NCBI RefSeq assembly: GCF_002088275.1
Contig: NZ_AQQS01000001.1
Span: 186,001-250,000 of the forward strand
Direction: 5' to 3'
DNA: 64,000 nucleotides
DNA from: Aurantimonas sp. 22II-16-19i
Lineage (GTDB): Bacteria; Pseudomonadota; Alphaproteobacteria; Rhizobiales; Rhizobiaceae
The notes below the pieces were generated by a model, which saw only the letters and a list, made by a program, of their open reading frames with translations, was not told where the DNA came from and did not search any database. Shown piece by piece: positions 36,187-46,543 of the stretch. A program made the translations under genes and the position numbers. Each line of letters begins with the position of its first letter. Positions within the stretch are counted from its first letter, which is position 1.

Positions 36187-36693
36187 GTGAACAATCCCGT
36201 CGTCAAGATCATCGATGGCGTTGCCTGGCTCTTGCAGCTGGGCGGCGTCGTCGCCCTCGCCTTCATGGCGCTGACCGTCACCTACGACGCGCTGATGCGG
36301 TATCTCTTCGCCGCGCCGACGTCGTGGAGCCTGGAGGTCAACTCCTTCCTCATCGTCTATCTGGCGCTGATGACGGCGGCGGACGTCGAGCGGCGGGGCG
36401 AGCATATCGGCATCACGCTTCTGCCCGACGCCCTCGGGCCGACACGCCAGATGGCCCTTCGGGTCGTCGTCGGGATCGTCGGCGCGGCCTTCTGCGCGAT
36501 CCTCACCTGGCGCGGCTATCTGATGTCCCACGACGCGTTCCAGTATGGGGAGCGCGTCTCCTCCGCCTTCGGAACGCCTTACTGGATTCCCTACGCCATG
36601 CTGCCGGTCGGCTTCGGCCTCCTGGGTCTCCAGTTCGTCCTCAACATGTTCCGGCGGCCGAAGAAGAAGGACGAGGCGGCGCAGCAGCTCTGA
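36187..36693 (+). CDS. TRAP transporter small membrane subunit (DctQ family), cassette 2
   Basis: A 168-residue protein with four hydrophobic segments and the family motif TYDALMRYLFAAPTSWSLEV. The GTG start at 36187 follows GAGGGAG in the gap after dctP. It completes the M-P-Q cassette and precedes the lyase by 49 bases. Confidence 0.9.
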   Translation: MNNPVVKIIDGVAWLLQLGGVVALAFMALTVTYDALMRYLFAAPTSWSLEVNSFLIVYLALMTAADVERRGEHIGITLLPDALGPTRQMALRVVVGIVGAAFCAILTWRGYLMSHDAFQYGERVSSAFGTPYWIPYAMLPVGFGLLGLQFVLNMFRRPKKKDEAAQQL

Positions 36694-36742
36694 CGCCGCC
36701 GCCTCGACCACAGCCGCCTCGACGCATCACAGGACAAGTCCG

Positions 36743-37663
36743 ATGAAGTCCCGTTCCGATCACGTCACGCTTCTCGAGGTCGCCCCGCGCGACGGCTTCC
36801 AGTCGATCGCCGAGAAGCTGCCGACCGACGAGAAGATCGCCATCGTCGAGATGCTGCTCGACGCCGGCATCACCCGCATGGAACTCGGCTCCTTCGTCAG
36901 CCCCAAGGCCGTGCCGCAGATGGCCGACATGGCCGAGATCGCGGCGCATTTCAGGGACCGGGCCGGCTGCCGGCTCTCCGTTCTCGTCCCCAACGCCAAG
37001 GGCGCCACCCTCGCCCTCCAGAACGGCTACCGCGACCTCGTCTTCGTCGTCTCGGTGTCGGAAACCCACAACCAGAACAACGTCCGCCAGTCGGTGGCGC
37101 AGTCCCTCGACCAGCTGCGGGCCATCGTGGCGGAGACCGGCGACGGCGGCGAGGCGCTGCGGGTGGATCTCGCCACCAGCTTCGACTGCCCCTTCGACGG
37201 CACCGTGCCGCTGGACGCCGTCCGCCGGGTCTTCGCCGAGGCGCTGTCGATCGCGCCAAGGGCCGAGTTCGCCCTCTGCGACACCACCGGGCGGGCCGAC
37301 CCGCTGACGGTCGCCCGCCGCTTCGAGGCCGTCATGGCCGAGGCGCCTGAGGAAACGGTCTGGGCCTTCCACGGCCACGACACCTTCGGCATGGGCGTCG
37401 CCAACGCGCTGTTCGCCCACGGGGTCGGGGTGTCGATCATCGAGGGCGCGGCAGGCGGGCTCGGCGGCTGTCCCTTCGCGCCGGGCGCCACCGGCAACAC
37501 GGCGAGCGAGGATCTGCACTTCGCCTTCGAGGAAGGCGGCATCTCGACCGGCGTCGACCGCGAAAAACTGCTCGCCGCCGCCGACCGAATCGCAGCCCTT
37601 CCCGGCGGCAAGACCGCGAGCCATCTGCGCAACGTCCCGCGCCGGCGCGCACTCGCCGGCTGA
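36743..37663 (+). CDS. Hydroxymethylglutaryl-CoA lyase-like enzyme
   Basis: A 306-residue HMGL-family TIM barrel. It has the catalytic Arg16-Asp17 in VAPRDGFQ, the metal ligands His210 and His212 in HGHDTFGMG, and the signature GGLGGCPFAPGATGN with the active-site cysteine Cys243. HMG-CoA lyase cleaves 3-hydroxy-3-methylglutaryl-CoA to acetyl-CoA and acetoacetate; related enzymes cleave other 3-hydroxy-3-methyl acyl-CoAs. As the last gene after a CoA-transferase and a TRAP importer, it probably cleaves the acyl-CoA made from the imported acid. It could equally serve leucine breakdown, but no leucine genes are nearby. Confidence 0.9.
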   Translation: MKSRSDHVTLLEVAPRDGFQSIAEKLPTDEKIAIVEMLLDAGITRMELGSFVSPKAVPQMADMAEIAAHFRDRAGCRLSVLVPNAKGATLALQNGYRDLVFVVSVSETHNQNNVRQSVAQSLDQLRAIVAETGDGGEALRVDLATSFDCPFDGTVPLDAVRRVFAEALSIAPRAEFALCDTTGRADPLTVARRFEAVMAEAPEETVWAFHGHDTFGMGVANALFAHGVGVSIIEGAAGGLGGCPFAPGATGNTASEDLHFAFEEGGISTGVDREKLLAAADRIAALPGGKTASHLRNVPRRRALAG

Positions 37664-37778
37664 GGCGCGGGCGATTCAGGTCGGCCCGGCTGGATCCACA
37701 GGCTGCAGGACCCTGGCGCGCCACAGGCTCATGCCGGGCGCATGGTTGCCGCGCGTCCCGTTCATCCCGCAGCGGCGA

Positions 37779-39089
37779 TCATCCGCCAGCCGGCGCGGAG
37801 ACGGCTTCGCGATCCAGCGGCCTGACCTCCCGGCTCTCATACCAGAGCGACACCGCCTCGATCTGCTCGGGTGTCATGTTGATGGCGATCGGATCCATCA
37901 GATGAGCGAAGCGCGTGCCGTCCCGATGGCCCTCCTTCCAGAGTTCCAGATGGGTCTTCAGATACCAGAAGGGCTGGCCGTCGAGCCGCGGAAAGAGCGG
38001 GTTGCGGGCGATGCCGTCCGGGCCGTGGCAGCTGTCGCAGGCGGCGATCTTGCGCTCCGGCAGGCCGGTCTCGGCGATGCGGCGGCCGAGCGCCAGCGTC
38101 GCGTCCCGGCCGATGGGAAAACCGGTCGCGGCCGCAGGGTCGATCTGGAAGACCTCCGTCATCGCCCGCACGTTGCTCGCCTGTGCGGGCTCCAGCGCCG
38201 AACCCGCCCCGGCCTCCTCTGCTGCTTGCGACACCGCCGCATTGCCCGGAGCTGCCGCCGGCTGGTCGGCATAGTAGGCGGCGAGCCGCTCCAGCACCGC
38301 GTCGTCGTAGCGGGCGGCGGCGGACTGCATGTAGCCGCTCTGGCGCGTCCCCATCTGGAAGGCCTTCAACGTCGCCGCGAGATAGGCCTGCGGCTGGCCG
38401 GCGATGACCGGGAAGGCGCCCTTCGGCCCCCGTCCCATGCCGTCCGCGCCATGGCATCGGGCGCAGTCGGCGACGGCCTCGCGAAGGATCCCGTCGAGGC
38501 CGCCCAGCGCCTCGCCGCCGGCCTCCATGTCGACCGCGTCGGGCGCCCCGCCCGCATCGATTCCGAGCGCCAACTCGCGATACCGCTCCGGCGTCATGTC
38601 CGGAAGCGCGCGGAGGAAGGCGACCATCGACCAGACCTCGTCGGGACGCTCCTGGGTCGGCCAGGCCGGCATGCCGGAATATTTGATCCCGTGCTGGACG
38701 ATCCAGAAAAGCTCCCGGTCCGCCCATTCGGCGACCTGGTCGCCGACATGGAGCTGCGGCGGCATCGGCGTCATGTGCTCGACGACTTCCGACTGGCGAA
38801 CGCCCGGCGCCGCGTGGCAGGGCGCGCAGCCGGTGGCGAAATGCCCGGAGCCGCGCTGCACCAGAGCGGGATCGAAGAGGTCGAGATCCTCCGGCTTTTC
38901 CACCAGCCAGGAGCGGCGCGAGACGGTCTGCTGCATGGTCCAGTGCAGGAACCAGCCGACCGGCGCATAATGCCCCGAGGATGCGCCGATCGAGACCAGG
39001 CCCGAGGCGGCCAGCGCGAAGGGCGCGGCGGCGACGAGGACGATCGCGGCGACGACACGGCGGCGGGTGAGCGTGACCGAGAGTTTCAC
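37779..39089 (-). CDS. Triheme cytochrome c, membrane-anchored, of the A1-type oxidase operon
   Basis: A 436-residue protein with an uncleaved N-terminal membrane segment (residues 11-34) and three c-type heme sites: CAPCH (88-92), CARCH (209-213) and CDSCH (351-355). Likely distal methionines include Met140 in YSGMPAWP. The three domains are class I-like and differ from each other, so they are not recent tandem copies. The GTG start at 39089 is seven bases after GGAGG and overlaps ctaG by four bases. It is probably an electron carrier feeding, or fed by, the oxidase encoded upstream. Confidence 0.87.
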   Translation of the reverse strand: MKLSVTLTRRRVVAAIVLVAAAPFALAASGLVSIGASSGHYAPVGWFLHWTMQQTVSRRSWLVEKPEDLDLFDPALVQRGSGHFATGCAPCHAAPGVRQSEVVEHMTPMPPQLHVGDQVAEWADRELFWIVQHGIKYSGMPAWPTQERPDEVWSMVAFLRALPDMTPERYRELALGIDAGGAPDAVDMEAGGEALGGLDGILREAVADCARCHGADGMGRGPKGAFPVIAGQPQAYLAATLKAFQMGTRQSGYMQSAAARYDDAVLERLAAYYADQPAAAPGNAAVSQAAEEAGAGSALEPAQASNVRAMTEVFQIDPAAATGFPIGRDATLALGRRIAETGLPERKIAACDSCHGPDGIARNPLFPRLDGQPFWYLKTHLELWKEGHRDGTRFAHLMDPIAINMTPEQIEAVSLWYESREVRPLDREAVSAPAGG

Positions 39090-39823
39090 GGGATCGCCTC
39101 CGCATTGTCGCCGCCGGCGGGCGCACGCTCCTTCAGCACGGTGGCGAGCAGGGCGAGGCCCCCGGCGAGATAGCTCGCCCCCCCGACGATCAGCATGACG
39201 ACCCCTCCGGCCTGCTGGTCGCCGAGGGGGGTGAAGCTCGCGGCGGGCGAGCAGAGATCGGCGCAGGCGTAGAGCGGCCGCGGGCTGAGGAGGAGGAGCG
39301 CGCCGAGCAGCGTCATGTGCATGGAGGTGACGAGCAGCGCCAGCGTGCCCGCGGCGCGGCCGCCGACACTTTTTCCGTCGCCCGCCGTCGCGGTTCCGAT
39401 GGCGGTGATCCACACGAACAGGCCGGCGCCGATGAAGCATGCCTGCTCGACGAGGAGCAGAGGAAAGCTCGCGCGGGCGGCATCGTGGAGAGCCGGCGCG
39501 TGCCAGGTCCAGACGACGGCGAATTCGGCAAAGGAGGCGAGGATCGCCAGCGCCGGTGTCACCTGCGAGAAAGCTCGCGGCCAGAGCCGCAGGAGGCCGA
39601 TGGCGAGGAGCGGCGCGGCCACCGCCACGACGCCCATATGCATGACCATATGGGCGGCGAAGGAGCCTTGCGCCCGCTGCGGCAGCGGCCCGAGCCAGAG
39701 GCCGGCGAGGACGACCAGCCCCAGCGCCAGCGGCCAGAGGGACAGCGGCGAGCCGCCGGGCGCGGCCTCGGCTTCTGTGTCGGCGCGGCCCGGCGCCGGC
39801 GAAAGGGGCATCGCGGGGCTCAT
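39086..39823 (-). CDS. ctaG: CtaG-type (caa3) cytochrome oxidase assembly protein
   Basis: A 245-residue polytopic membrane protein with six to seven hydrophobic segments and the caa3_CtaG family features AAHMVMHMGVVAVAAPLLA, VVWTWHAPALHDAA, VEQACFIGAGLFVW and TSMHMTLLGALLLL. This family, unrelated to Cox11, is linked to maturation of oxidases of this kind. It overlaps the genes on both sides by four bases. Confidence 0.9.
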   Translation of the reverse strand: MSPAMPLSPAPGRADTEAEAAPGGSPLSLWPLALGLVVLAGLWLGPLPQRAQGSFAAHMVMHMGVVAVAAPLLAIGLLRLWPRAFSQVTPALAILASFAEFAVVWTWHAPALHDAARASFPLLLVEQACFIGAGLFVWITAIGTATAGDGKSVGGRAAGTLALLVTSMHMTLLGALLLLSPRPLYACADLCSPAASFTPLGDQQAGGVVMLIVGGASYLAGGLALLATVLKERAPAGGDNAEAIP

Positions 39824-40197
39824 CGGCAGTCCACCATCATCGCCGCCGGCAAAGCAGTGTAGAGCACCGCGACGAAGGACAGGCCTGCCAAGAGCACGGT
39901 CGAGAACTCCAGGAAGCGCTCGCGCACCTCGGCCGAATCCTCCTCATGCGGGATCCTGCCGCCATTGCGCCGCCATTCGCCGAGCGCCCGCAAGAAGACG
40001 AAGCCGATGGCGCCGAGCGCCACCACCGTCAGCCCGCCGACGAAGATCCTGTAGCCACCGATACCCTGGAAGATGTCCTCGTTCGGCGCGCAGCCATAGG
40101 CGACCGAGCCGTAGGACAGGACGAAGTGCACCGCCCAGATCGTCGGCGTGGTGATCAGGGTCCAGAGATTGTCGCGGGTCTTGTTGCCGATCGCCAT
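39820..40197 (-). CDS. Small membrane protein of the oxidase operon, function unknown
   Basis: A 125-residue protein with three hydrophobic segments (about 14-35, 48-70 and 98-118) and conserved-looking WTLITTPTIWAVHFVLSYG near the start. It lies where a small oxidase subunit would be expected, three bases after the subunit I-III gene and overlapping ctaG by four. I do not recognise a named family; an accessory subunit or assembly factor is the best guess. Confidence 0.75.
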   Translation of the reverse strand: MAIGNKTRDNLWTLITTPTIWAVHFVLSYGSVAYGCAPNEDIFQGIGGYRIFVGGLTVVALGAIGFVFLRALGEWRRNGGRIPHEEDSAEVRERFLEFSTVLLAGLSFVAVLYTALPAAMMVDCR

Positions 40198-40200
40198 GGG

Positions 40201-42837
40201 TTACACCGCCAGCGGAAACAGCGCGATGGTCGCGACGGTGACAAGGGCCGTGCCGGCCATGAAATGCCAGTAGAGCGCGACATTGACGATGTCGATGTCG
40301 TGGGTCGGGGTCATCCGGCCGGCCAGCGAGCGGGCCAGGCAATAGGCCAGCATCAGCGCACCGGCGGCGCCGTGACAGGCGGTCCAGATGGCCAGCACCC
40401 AGACCGTCGCCGGATAGACGTGGACGGTCGGGATCAGGCCGGTGACGTAGGGCCCCCAGAGGATCGCGGCCGAGGCGGCGAGCGACAGCGCGACGCCGCC
40501 GCCCATGAGGAGCCGCGCCGTGCCGACCGATCCGGCGCTGTTGGTGTTGCGGGCGAGGATCGCCGCCAGCCAGGAGGCCGCGAACAGCCCCAGCGCGATC
40601 AGGGGCCAGGTGACGCCCGGCCCGATCTCCTCGCCCGGCACCAGCTGTGGCGGGAACACCGGGCTGACGGTGAAGTAGAAGAAATAGCCGAAGATCAGGC
40701 TGACGAAGGCGGTCGAATCGCCGGTCATGGTGATGAACATCGCCCACCAGCCGACCGACTGCGGTCCCGACTTGTAAAGCGGCAGCTTCAGGCCGAGGCC
40801 GACGTCCTTCTCGTCCTTCTCCGGCTGCATCGCCGTGCCGCGCCACAGCCAGACGAGGATCGCGGCGACCGCGAGCACCGCCGCCGCCAGCGTCAGCGTC
40901 CACAGATGGAAGGTCGCGAGGATGAAGACGGCGCCGAGGAAGATCGCCGCCCACATGGTCATGAAGGTCGGCCCCGGCACCCGCAGGCACTGGAGCGGCT
41001 CGGCGTCGAGCACGCTCGTCACCATGGTCTCGCGCTTTCCCTCCTCGGCGTCGGCCATGTAGAACCGGCCCATGTCGACGTCGGCCATGAAGTTCTTCTG
41101 CTGCCACAGCGGATAGCGCGAGGTGACGATCGGCACCGAGCGCACACCCCAGGCCTCGTCCGGCACTTCGGCGAGCCATTCCAGCGTGCCGGCGTTCCAG
41201 GTGTTGCGCTCGGCATGGGGCTCGCCCTTGCGCGGGCGCAGGACGTCCCAGACGACCGTGACGAACCCGGCCGCGAAGACGAAGGCGCCGACCGACGAGA
41301 TCAGGTTGGGAAGTTCCAGGCCGATATCCGCCGGATAGGTCCACACCCGCCGCGGCATGCCGATCAGGCCGGACCAGTGCATCGGCAGGAAGGCGGTGTT
41401 GAAGCCGATGAACATCAGCCAGAAGGCGATTTTTCCCAGTTTGTCCGACAGGCGCCGCCCGCCGATCATCGGCCAGTAGTAGTAGACGCCGGCGACGAGC
41501 GGAAACAGCATGCCGCCCAAAAGGACGTAATGGAGGTGGGCGACGATGAAATAGGTGTCGTGGGCCTGCCAGTCGAAGGGCGCCAGCGCCACCATGACGC
41601 CGGTGAGGCCGCCGATGACGAAGATCGCGAGAGCCCCGGAGACGAACAGCATCGGCACCGAATAGATCACCCGGCCGGCGAGCAGCGTCGCCAGGAAGAC
41701 GAAGATCTGCACCGCCGTCGGGATCGCCACGGCTTCCGAGGCCGCCGAGAAGAAGCCCAGCGAGATCGCCGGCAGGCCGGTCGCGAACATGTGGTGGACC
41801 CACAGGCCGAAGGACAGGAACCCGGTGCCGACGGCGGCGAGCACGATGAAGGAATAGCCGACGATGGGCCGCCTTGCGAAGGTCGGCACGATCATCGCCA
41901 GGAGCGCGATCGCCGGCAGGAAGACGATGTAGACCTCCGGATGGCCGAAGATCCAGAACAGGTGCTGCCACAGCATCGGATCGCCGCCGCGTTCGGGATC
42001 GAAGAACGGCCAGTTGAACAGCCGCTCCAGCTCGAACAGGATGTCGCCGGCGATCAGCGGCGGAAAGGCGAAGAGGATCATTCCGGCGACGACCAGCACG
42101 TACCAGGCATAGAGCGGCATCAGGTTGAGCCGCATGCCGGGCGGCCGGCATTTCAGCGTGCCGACGATGAGTTCCACTGCCGCGGCGATCGAGGCGACCT
42201 CGATGAAGGACAGGCCGAGCAGCCAGATGTCGGGGCCATAGCCCGGCGAGAACCGCTCCTGCGTCGTCAGCGGCGGATACATGAACCAGCCGCCCTCCGG
42301 CGCCGCGCCGAAGAAGATCGAGCCGCAGACGAAGACCCCGCCGATCAGGAAGCACCAGTAGCCGAAGGCCGACAGCCTGGGGAACGGCAGGTCGCGGGCG
42401 CCGAGCATCTGCGGCAACAGGATGATCGCCACGGCCTCGAAGATCGGCACGGCGAACAGGAACATCATCACCGTGCCGTGCAGCGTATAGACCTGATTGT
42501 AGAAGCTGGCGGTGAGGAAGTCGTTGTCGGGCGCCGAAAGCTGCACCCGCATCATCAGGCCGAGGACGCCGGCAAACAGCATGAAGGCGAAGGAGGTGGC
42601 GGTGTACCAGAGCCCGACCTCGGTGTTGTTGACCGCCGACCAGTAGCGCCAGCCCTTCGGCGCGGCCCAGACATGGCGCAGCCGCGCCTCCTGGCCGGCG
42701 CGCACCTCGGGGTCGTTCTGGTCCCGTTCCGAGGCGGGCGGCACCTTGCCGAAATTCAGATCCGCCTCCGCCTTCGCCTCGGCGTCGCTCTTGCCGGCCC
42801 GGCGGGCGGCGCCCTGGTCGATGGTCGCGTCGCTCAC
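40201..42837 (-). CDS. Cytochrome c oxidase subunit I-III fusion, A1 type
   Basis: An 878-residue fusion. Residues 60-545 are subunit I with His120 (heme), His299 and Glu301 in GHPEVY, His348-His349 (CuB), and His434 and His436 (hemes). The D-channel glutamate places it in the A1 subfamily, unlike the A2 enzyme at 8630. Residues from about 620 to the end are a subunit III-like region with seven hydrophobic segments, containing WWAMFITMTGDSTAFVSLIF and ALYWHFMAGTALVTVA. The start is GTG at 42837, overlapping coxB by four bases. A charged 60-residue N-terminal extension precedes the first membrane segment. Confidence 0.94.
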   Translation of the reverse strand: MSDATIDQGAARRAGKSDAEAKAEADLNFGKVPPASERDQNDPEVRAGQEARLRHVWAAPKGWRYWSAVNNTEVGLWYTATSFAFMLFAGVLGLMMRVQLSAPDNDFLTASFYNQVYTLHGTVMMFLFAVPIFEAVAIILLPQMLGARDLPFPRLSAFGYWCFLIGGVFVCGSIFFGAAPEGGWFMYPPLTTQERFSPGYGPDIWLLGLSFIEVASIAAAVELIVGTLKCRPPGMRLNLMPLYAWYVLVVAGMILFAFPPLIAGDILFELERLFNWPFFDPERGGDPMLWQHLFWIFGHPEVYIVFLPAIALLAMIVPTFARRPIVGYSFIVLAAVGTGFLSFGLWVHHMFATGLPAISLGFFSAASEAVAIPTAVQIFVFLATLLAGRVIYSVPMLFVSGALAIFVIGGLTGVMVALAPFDWQAHDTYFIVAHLHYVLLGGMLFPLVAGVYYYWPMIGGRRLSDKLGKIAFWLMFIGFNTAFLPMHWSGLIGMPRRVWTYPADIGLELPNLISSVGAFVFAAGFVTVVWDVLRPRKGEPHAERNTWNAGTLEWLAEVPDEAWGVRSVPIVTSRYPLWQQKNFMADVDMGRFYMADAEEGKRETMVTSVLDAEPLQCLRVPGPTFMTMWAAIFLGAVFILATFHLWTLTLAAAVLAVAAILVWLWRGTAMQPEKDEKDVGLGLKLPLYKSGPQSVGWWAMFITMTGDSTAFVSLIFGYFFYFTVSPVFPPQLVPGEEIGPGVTWPLIALGLFAASWLAAILARNTNSAGSVGTARLLMGGGVALSLAASAAILWGPYVTGLIPTVHVYPATVWVLAIWTACHGAAGALMLAYCLARSLAGRMTPTHDIDIVNVALYWHFMAGTALVTVATIALFPLAV

Positions 42838-43904
42838 TTCAGCGTCTCCAGCCAGCCCGCGATGGCGGCGATCTCGTCTTCGGCGAGCATGCCGTAGCTC
42901 GGCATCTGCACGCCCGGTTTGACGCGGTGGGTGAAGCCGACGAAGGTCGCCAAGTTCTCCGGCGACATCGGCAGGGTGCCGGCGGCGATCGTGCGCCGCG
43001 AGGCGAGATGGGTGAGGTCCGGCCCGACCCTGCCGTCCGCCGCCGTGCCGCGCACGGTGTGGCAGGCGTCGCAGCCATTTTCCATGAAACGCCGGAAGCC
43101 CTCGTCCCCGGCCCCGACCGACGCCGGCTCGCTCTGGCGCGCGACATAGGCCTCGTATTCCTCGGGCGAGACGACGACCACCCGCAGCGCCATCTGGGCG
43201 TGGGCGTCGCCGCAGAACTCGGCGCAGACGCCGTTGTATACGCCGGGCTTCGTCGGCTCGACGACGAGGCGGTTCACCCGGCCGGGGATCGCGTCCATCT
43301 TGCCGGCGATAGACGGGATCCAGAGCGAATGGATGACGTCCGGGCTGCCGATGAGGAATTCGCTGCGCTGGCCGACCGGCAGCCAGATCTCGTTGGCGCT
43401 CGGCACACCGCCCTCGGGCAGAGACTTCGCGACGCCGGGCTCGCCCTCGACGCCGTAGGCCACACGCCACCAGAAGCGCTCGGCCGAAACCGCGATGGTC
43501 GGCCCGTTCGCCTCGGCCCGCAGCACCGGCATCATCTGCAGCCCCCAGACGAGCAGCGCCGTCAGCACGACGACGGGAAAGACGCAGCCACCCCAGATGA
43601 TCAGCCGCAGCCCGGCCTTCTCGCCATAGGCCTTCGGACGGATGCGCGTGGCAAAGATCGACAGGCCGATGACGGCGATCCAGATGACCACGGCACCGGC
43701 CAGCATGACCCAGAACAGGGTCGCGACCGACTGCGCCTCGGCCCCTGCCGGGTCGAGAGCCGATTGCGGGCTCGTGCAACCTGCAAGGCCGGCGCAGACG
43801 AAGACCAGCCAGGGCCGGACTGGGCGAACGTCGTCGATGGCGCGGCTTCTGGAAGAGGCGTGAATGGACGGACTCGCGATTGGCGATTGCGGGAGGAGCG
43901 CCAT
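42834..43904 (-). CDS. coxB: Cytochrome c oxidase subunit II with fused cytochrome c, lipoprotein
   Basis: A 356-residue subunit II. A lipobox (LAGC, Cys43) is followed by two membrane segments and a cupredoxin domain with CuA ligands His192, Cys227, Cys231, His235 and Met238 in CAEFCGDAHAQM. A C-terminal cytochrome c has CDACH (278-282). The ATG at 43904 is preferred to an in-frame GTG at 43940, because a possible promoter -10 element overlaps the GTG; neither has a good ribosome-binding site. First gene of the A1 oxidase operon. Confidence 0.92.
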   Translation of the reverse strand: MALLPQSPIASPSIHASSRSRAIDDVRPVRPWLVFVCAGLAGCTSPQSALDPAGAEAQSVATLFWVMLAGAVVIWIAVIGLSIFATRIRPKAYGEKAGLRLIIWGGCVFPVVVLTALLVWGLQMMPVLRAEANGPTIAVSAERFWWRVAYGVEGEPGVAKSLPEGGVPSANEIWLPVGQRSEFLIGSPDVIHSLWIPSIAGKMDAIPGRVNRLVVEPTKPGVYNGVCAEFCGDAHAQMALRVVVVSPEEYEAYVARQSEPASVGAGDEGFRRFMENGCDACHTVRGTAADGRVGPDLTHLASRRTIAAGTLPMSPENLATFVGFTHRVKPGVQMPSYGMLAEDEIAAIAGWLETLK

Positions 43905-43937
43905 CGCTCCAGAAGGATGATCCGCTCGGTGAGTGAG

Positions 43938-43976
43938 CACTTACCGCCGGTGCCTCACATGACAAGATGGTCATGT
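43938..43976 (-). promoter_or_regulatory. Possible promoter and operator of the A1 oxidase operon
   Basis: On the minus strand TTGTCA (43965-43960) and TAAGTG (43943-43938) are 16 bases apart. A perfect inverted repeat ACATGAC-N6-GTCATGT (43957-43976) overlaps the -35 element, as a repressor or activator site would. The binding protein is unknown. Confidence 0.4.
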
Positions 43977-44085
43977 TGACGAATGGCACCCATCGGCGCC
44001 GGCGCATCGCGGACGGCAGAGAGCGCGCGAACTGCGCCGCCCCGCCCGGCTCTGCAGGACCAGCGTGACCCGCCTGCCCTGACGC

Positions 44086-44114
44086 AAAAAGGCCGCCGGA
44101 TCTCTCCGGCGGCC
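44086..44114 (-). terminator. Rho-independent terminator of glgX
   Basis: A perfect hairpin with 10-base arms (GGCCGCCGGA) and a 4-base loop (44091-44114), followed on the minus strand by TTTTT (44090-44086), 26 bases past the glgX stop. Confidence 0.9.
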
Positions 44115-44139
44115 CATGCGGTGGCGGTCGTCTGCGATC

Positions 44140-46395
<2,256 letters not shown>

Positions 46396-46543
46396 GCGGG
46401 GATTCTCCAGGGTCGCGAGGCAGGGACGCAGCTAAAGAGCCGGTGCACCATGTTGGTTCCGTCATCCCGCTGATTTCAACGGCGAACGATCGCCCAGCGG
46501 GATGCCGCCGCCGACTTGCGGCGGCGGCCGGAGCAAGCCGGGC

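Noticed and set aside
39946-42897. A 983-codon open frame on the plus strand opposite the oxidase I-III fusion
   Set aside because: It is the antisense of a clear subunit I gene; its protein is arginine/aspartate-rich with no domain. Long antisense frames are expected at this G+C content.
46504-46525. GCCGCCGC...GCGGCGGC hairpin after the quinone oxidoreductase gene
   Set aside because: No T-run follows on the minus strand, so it was not called as an intrinsic terminator.
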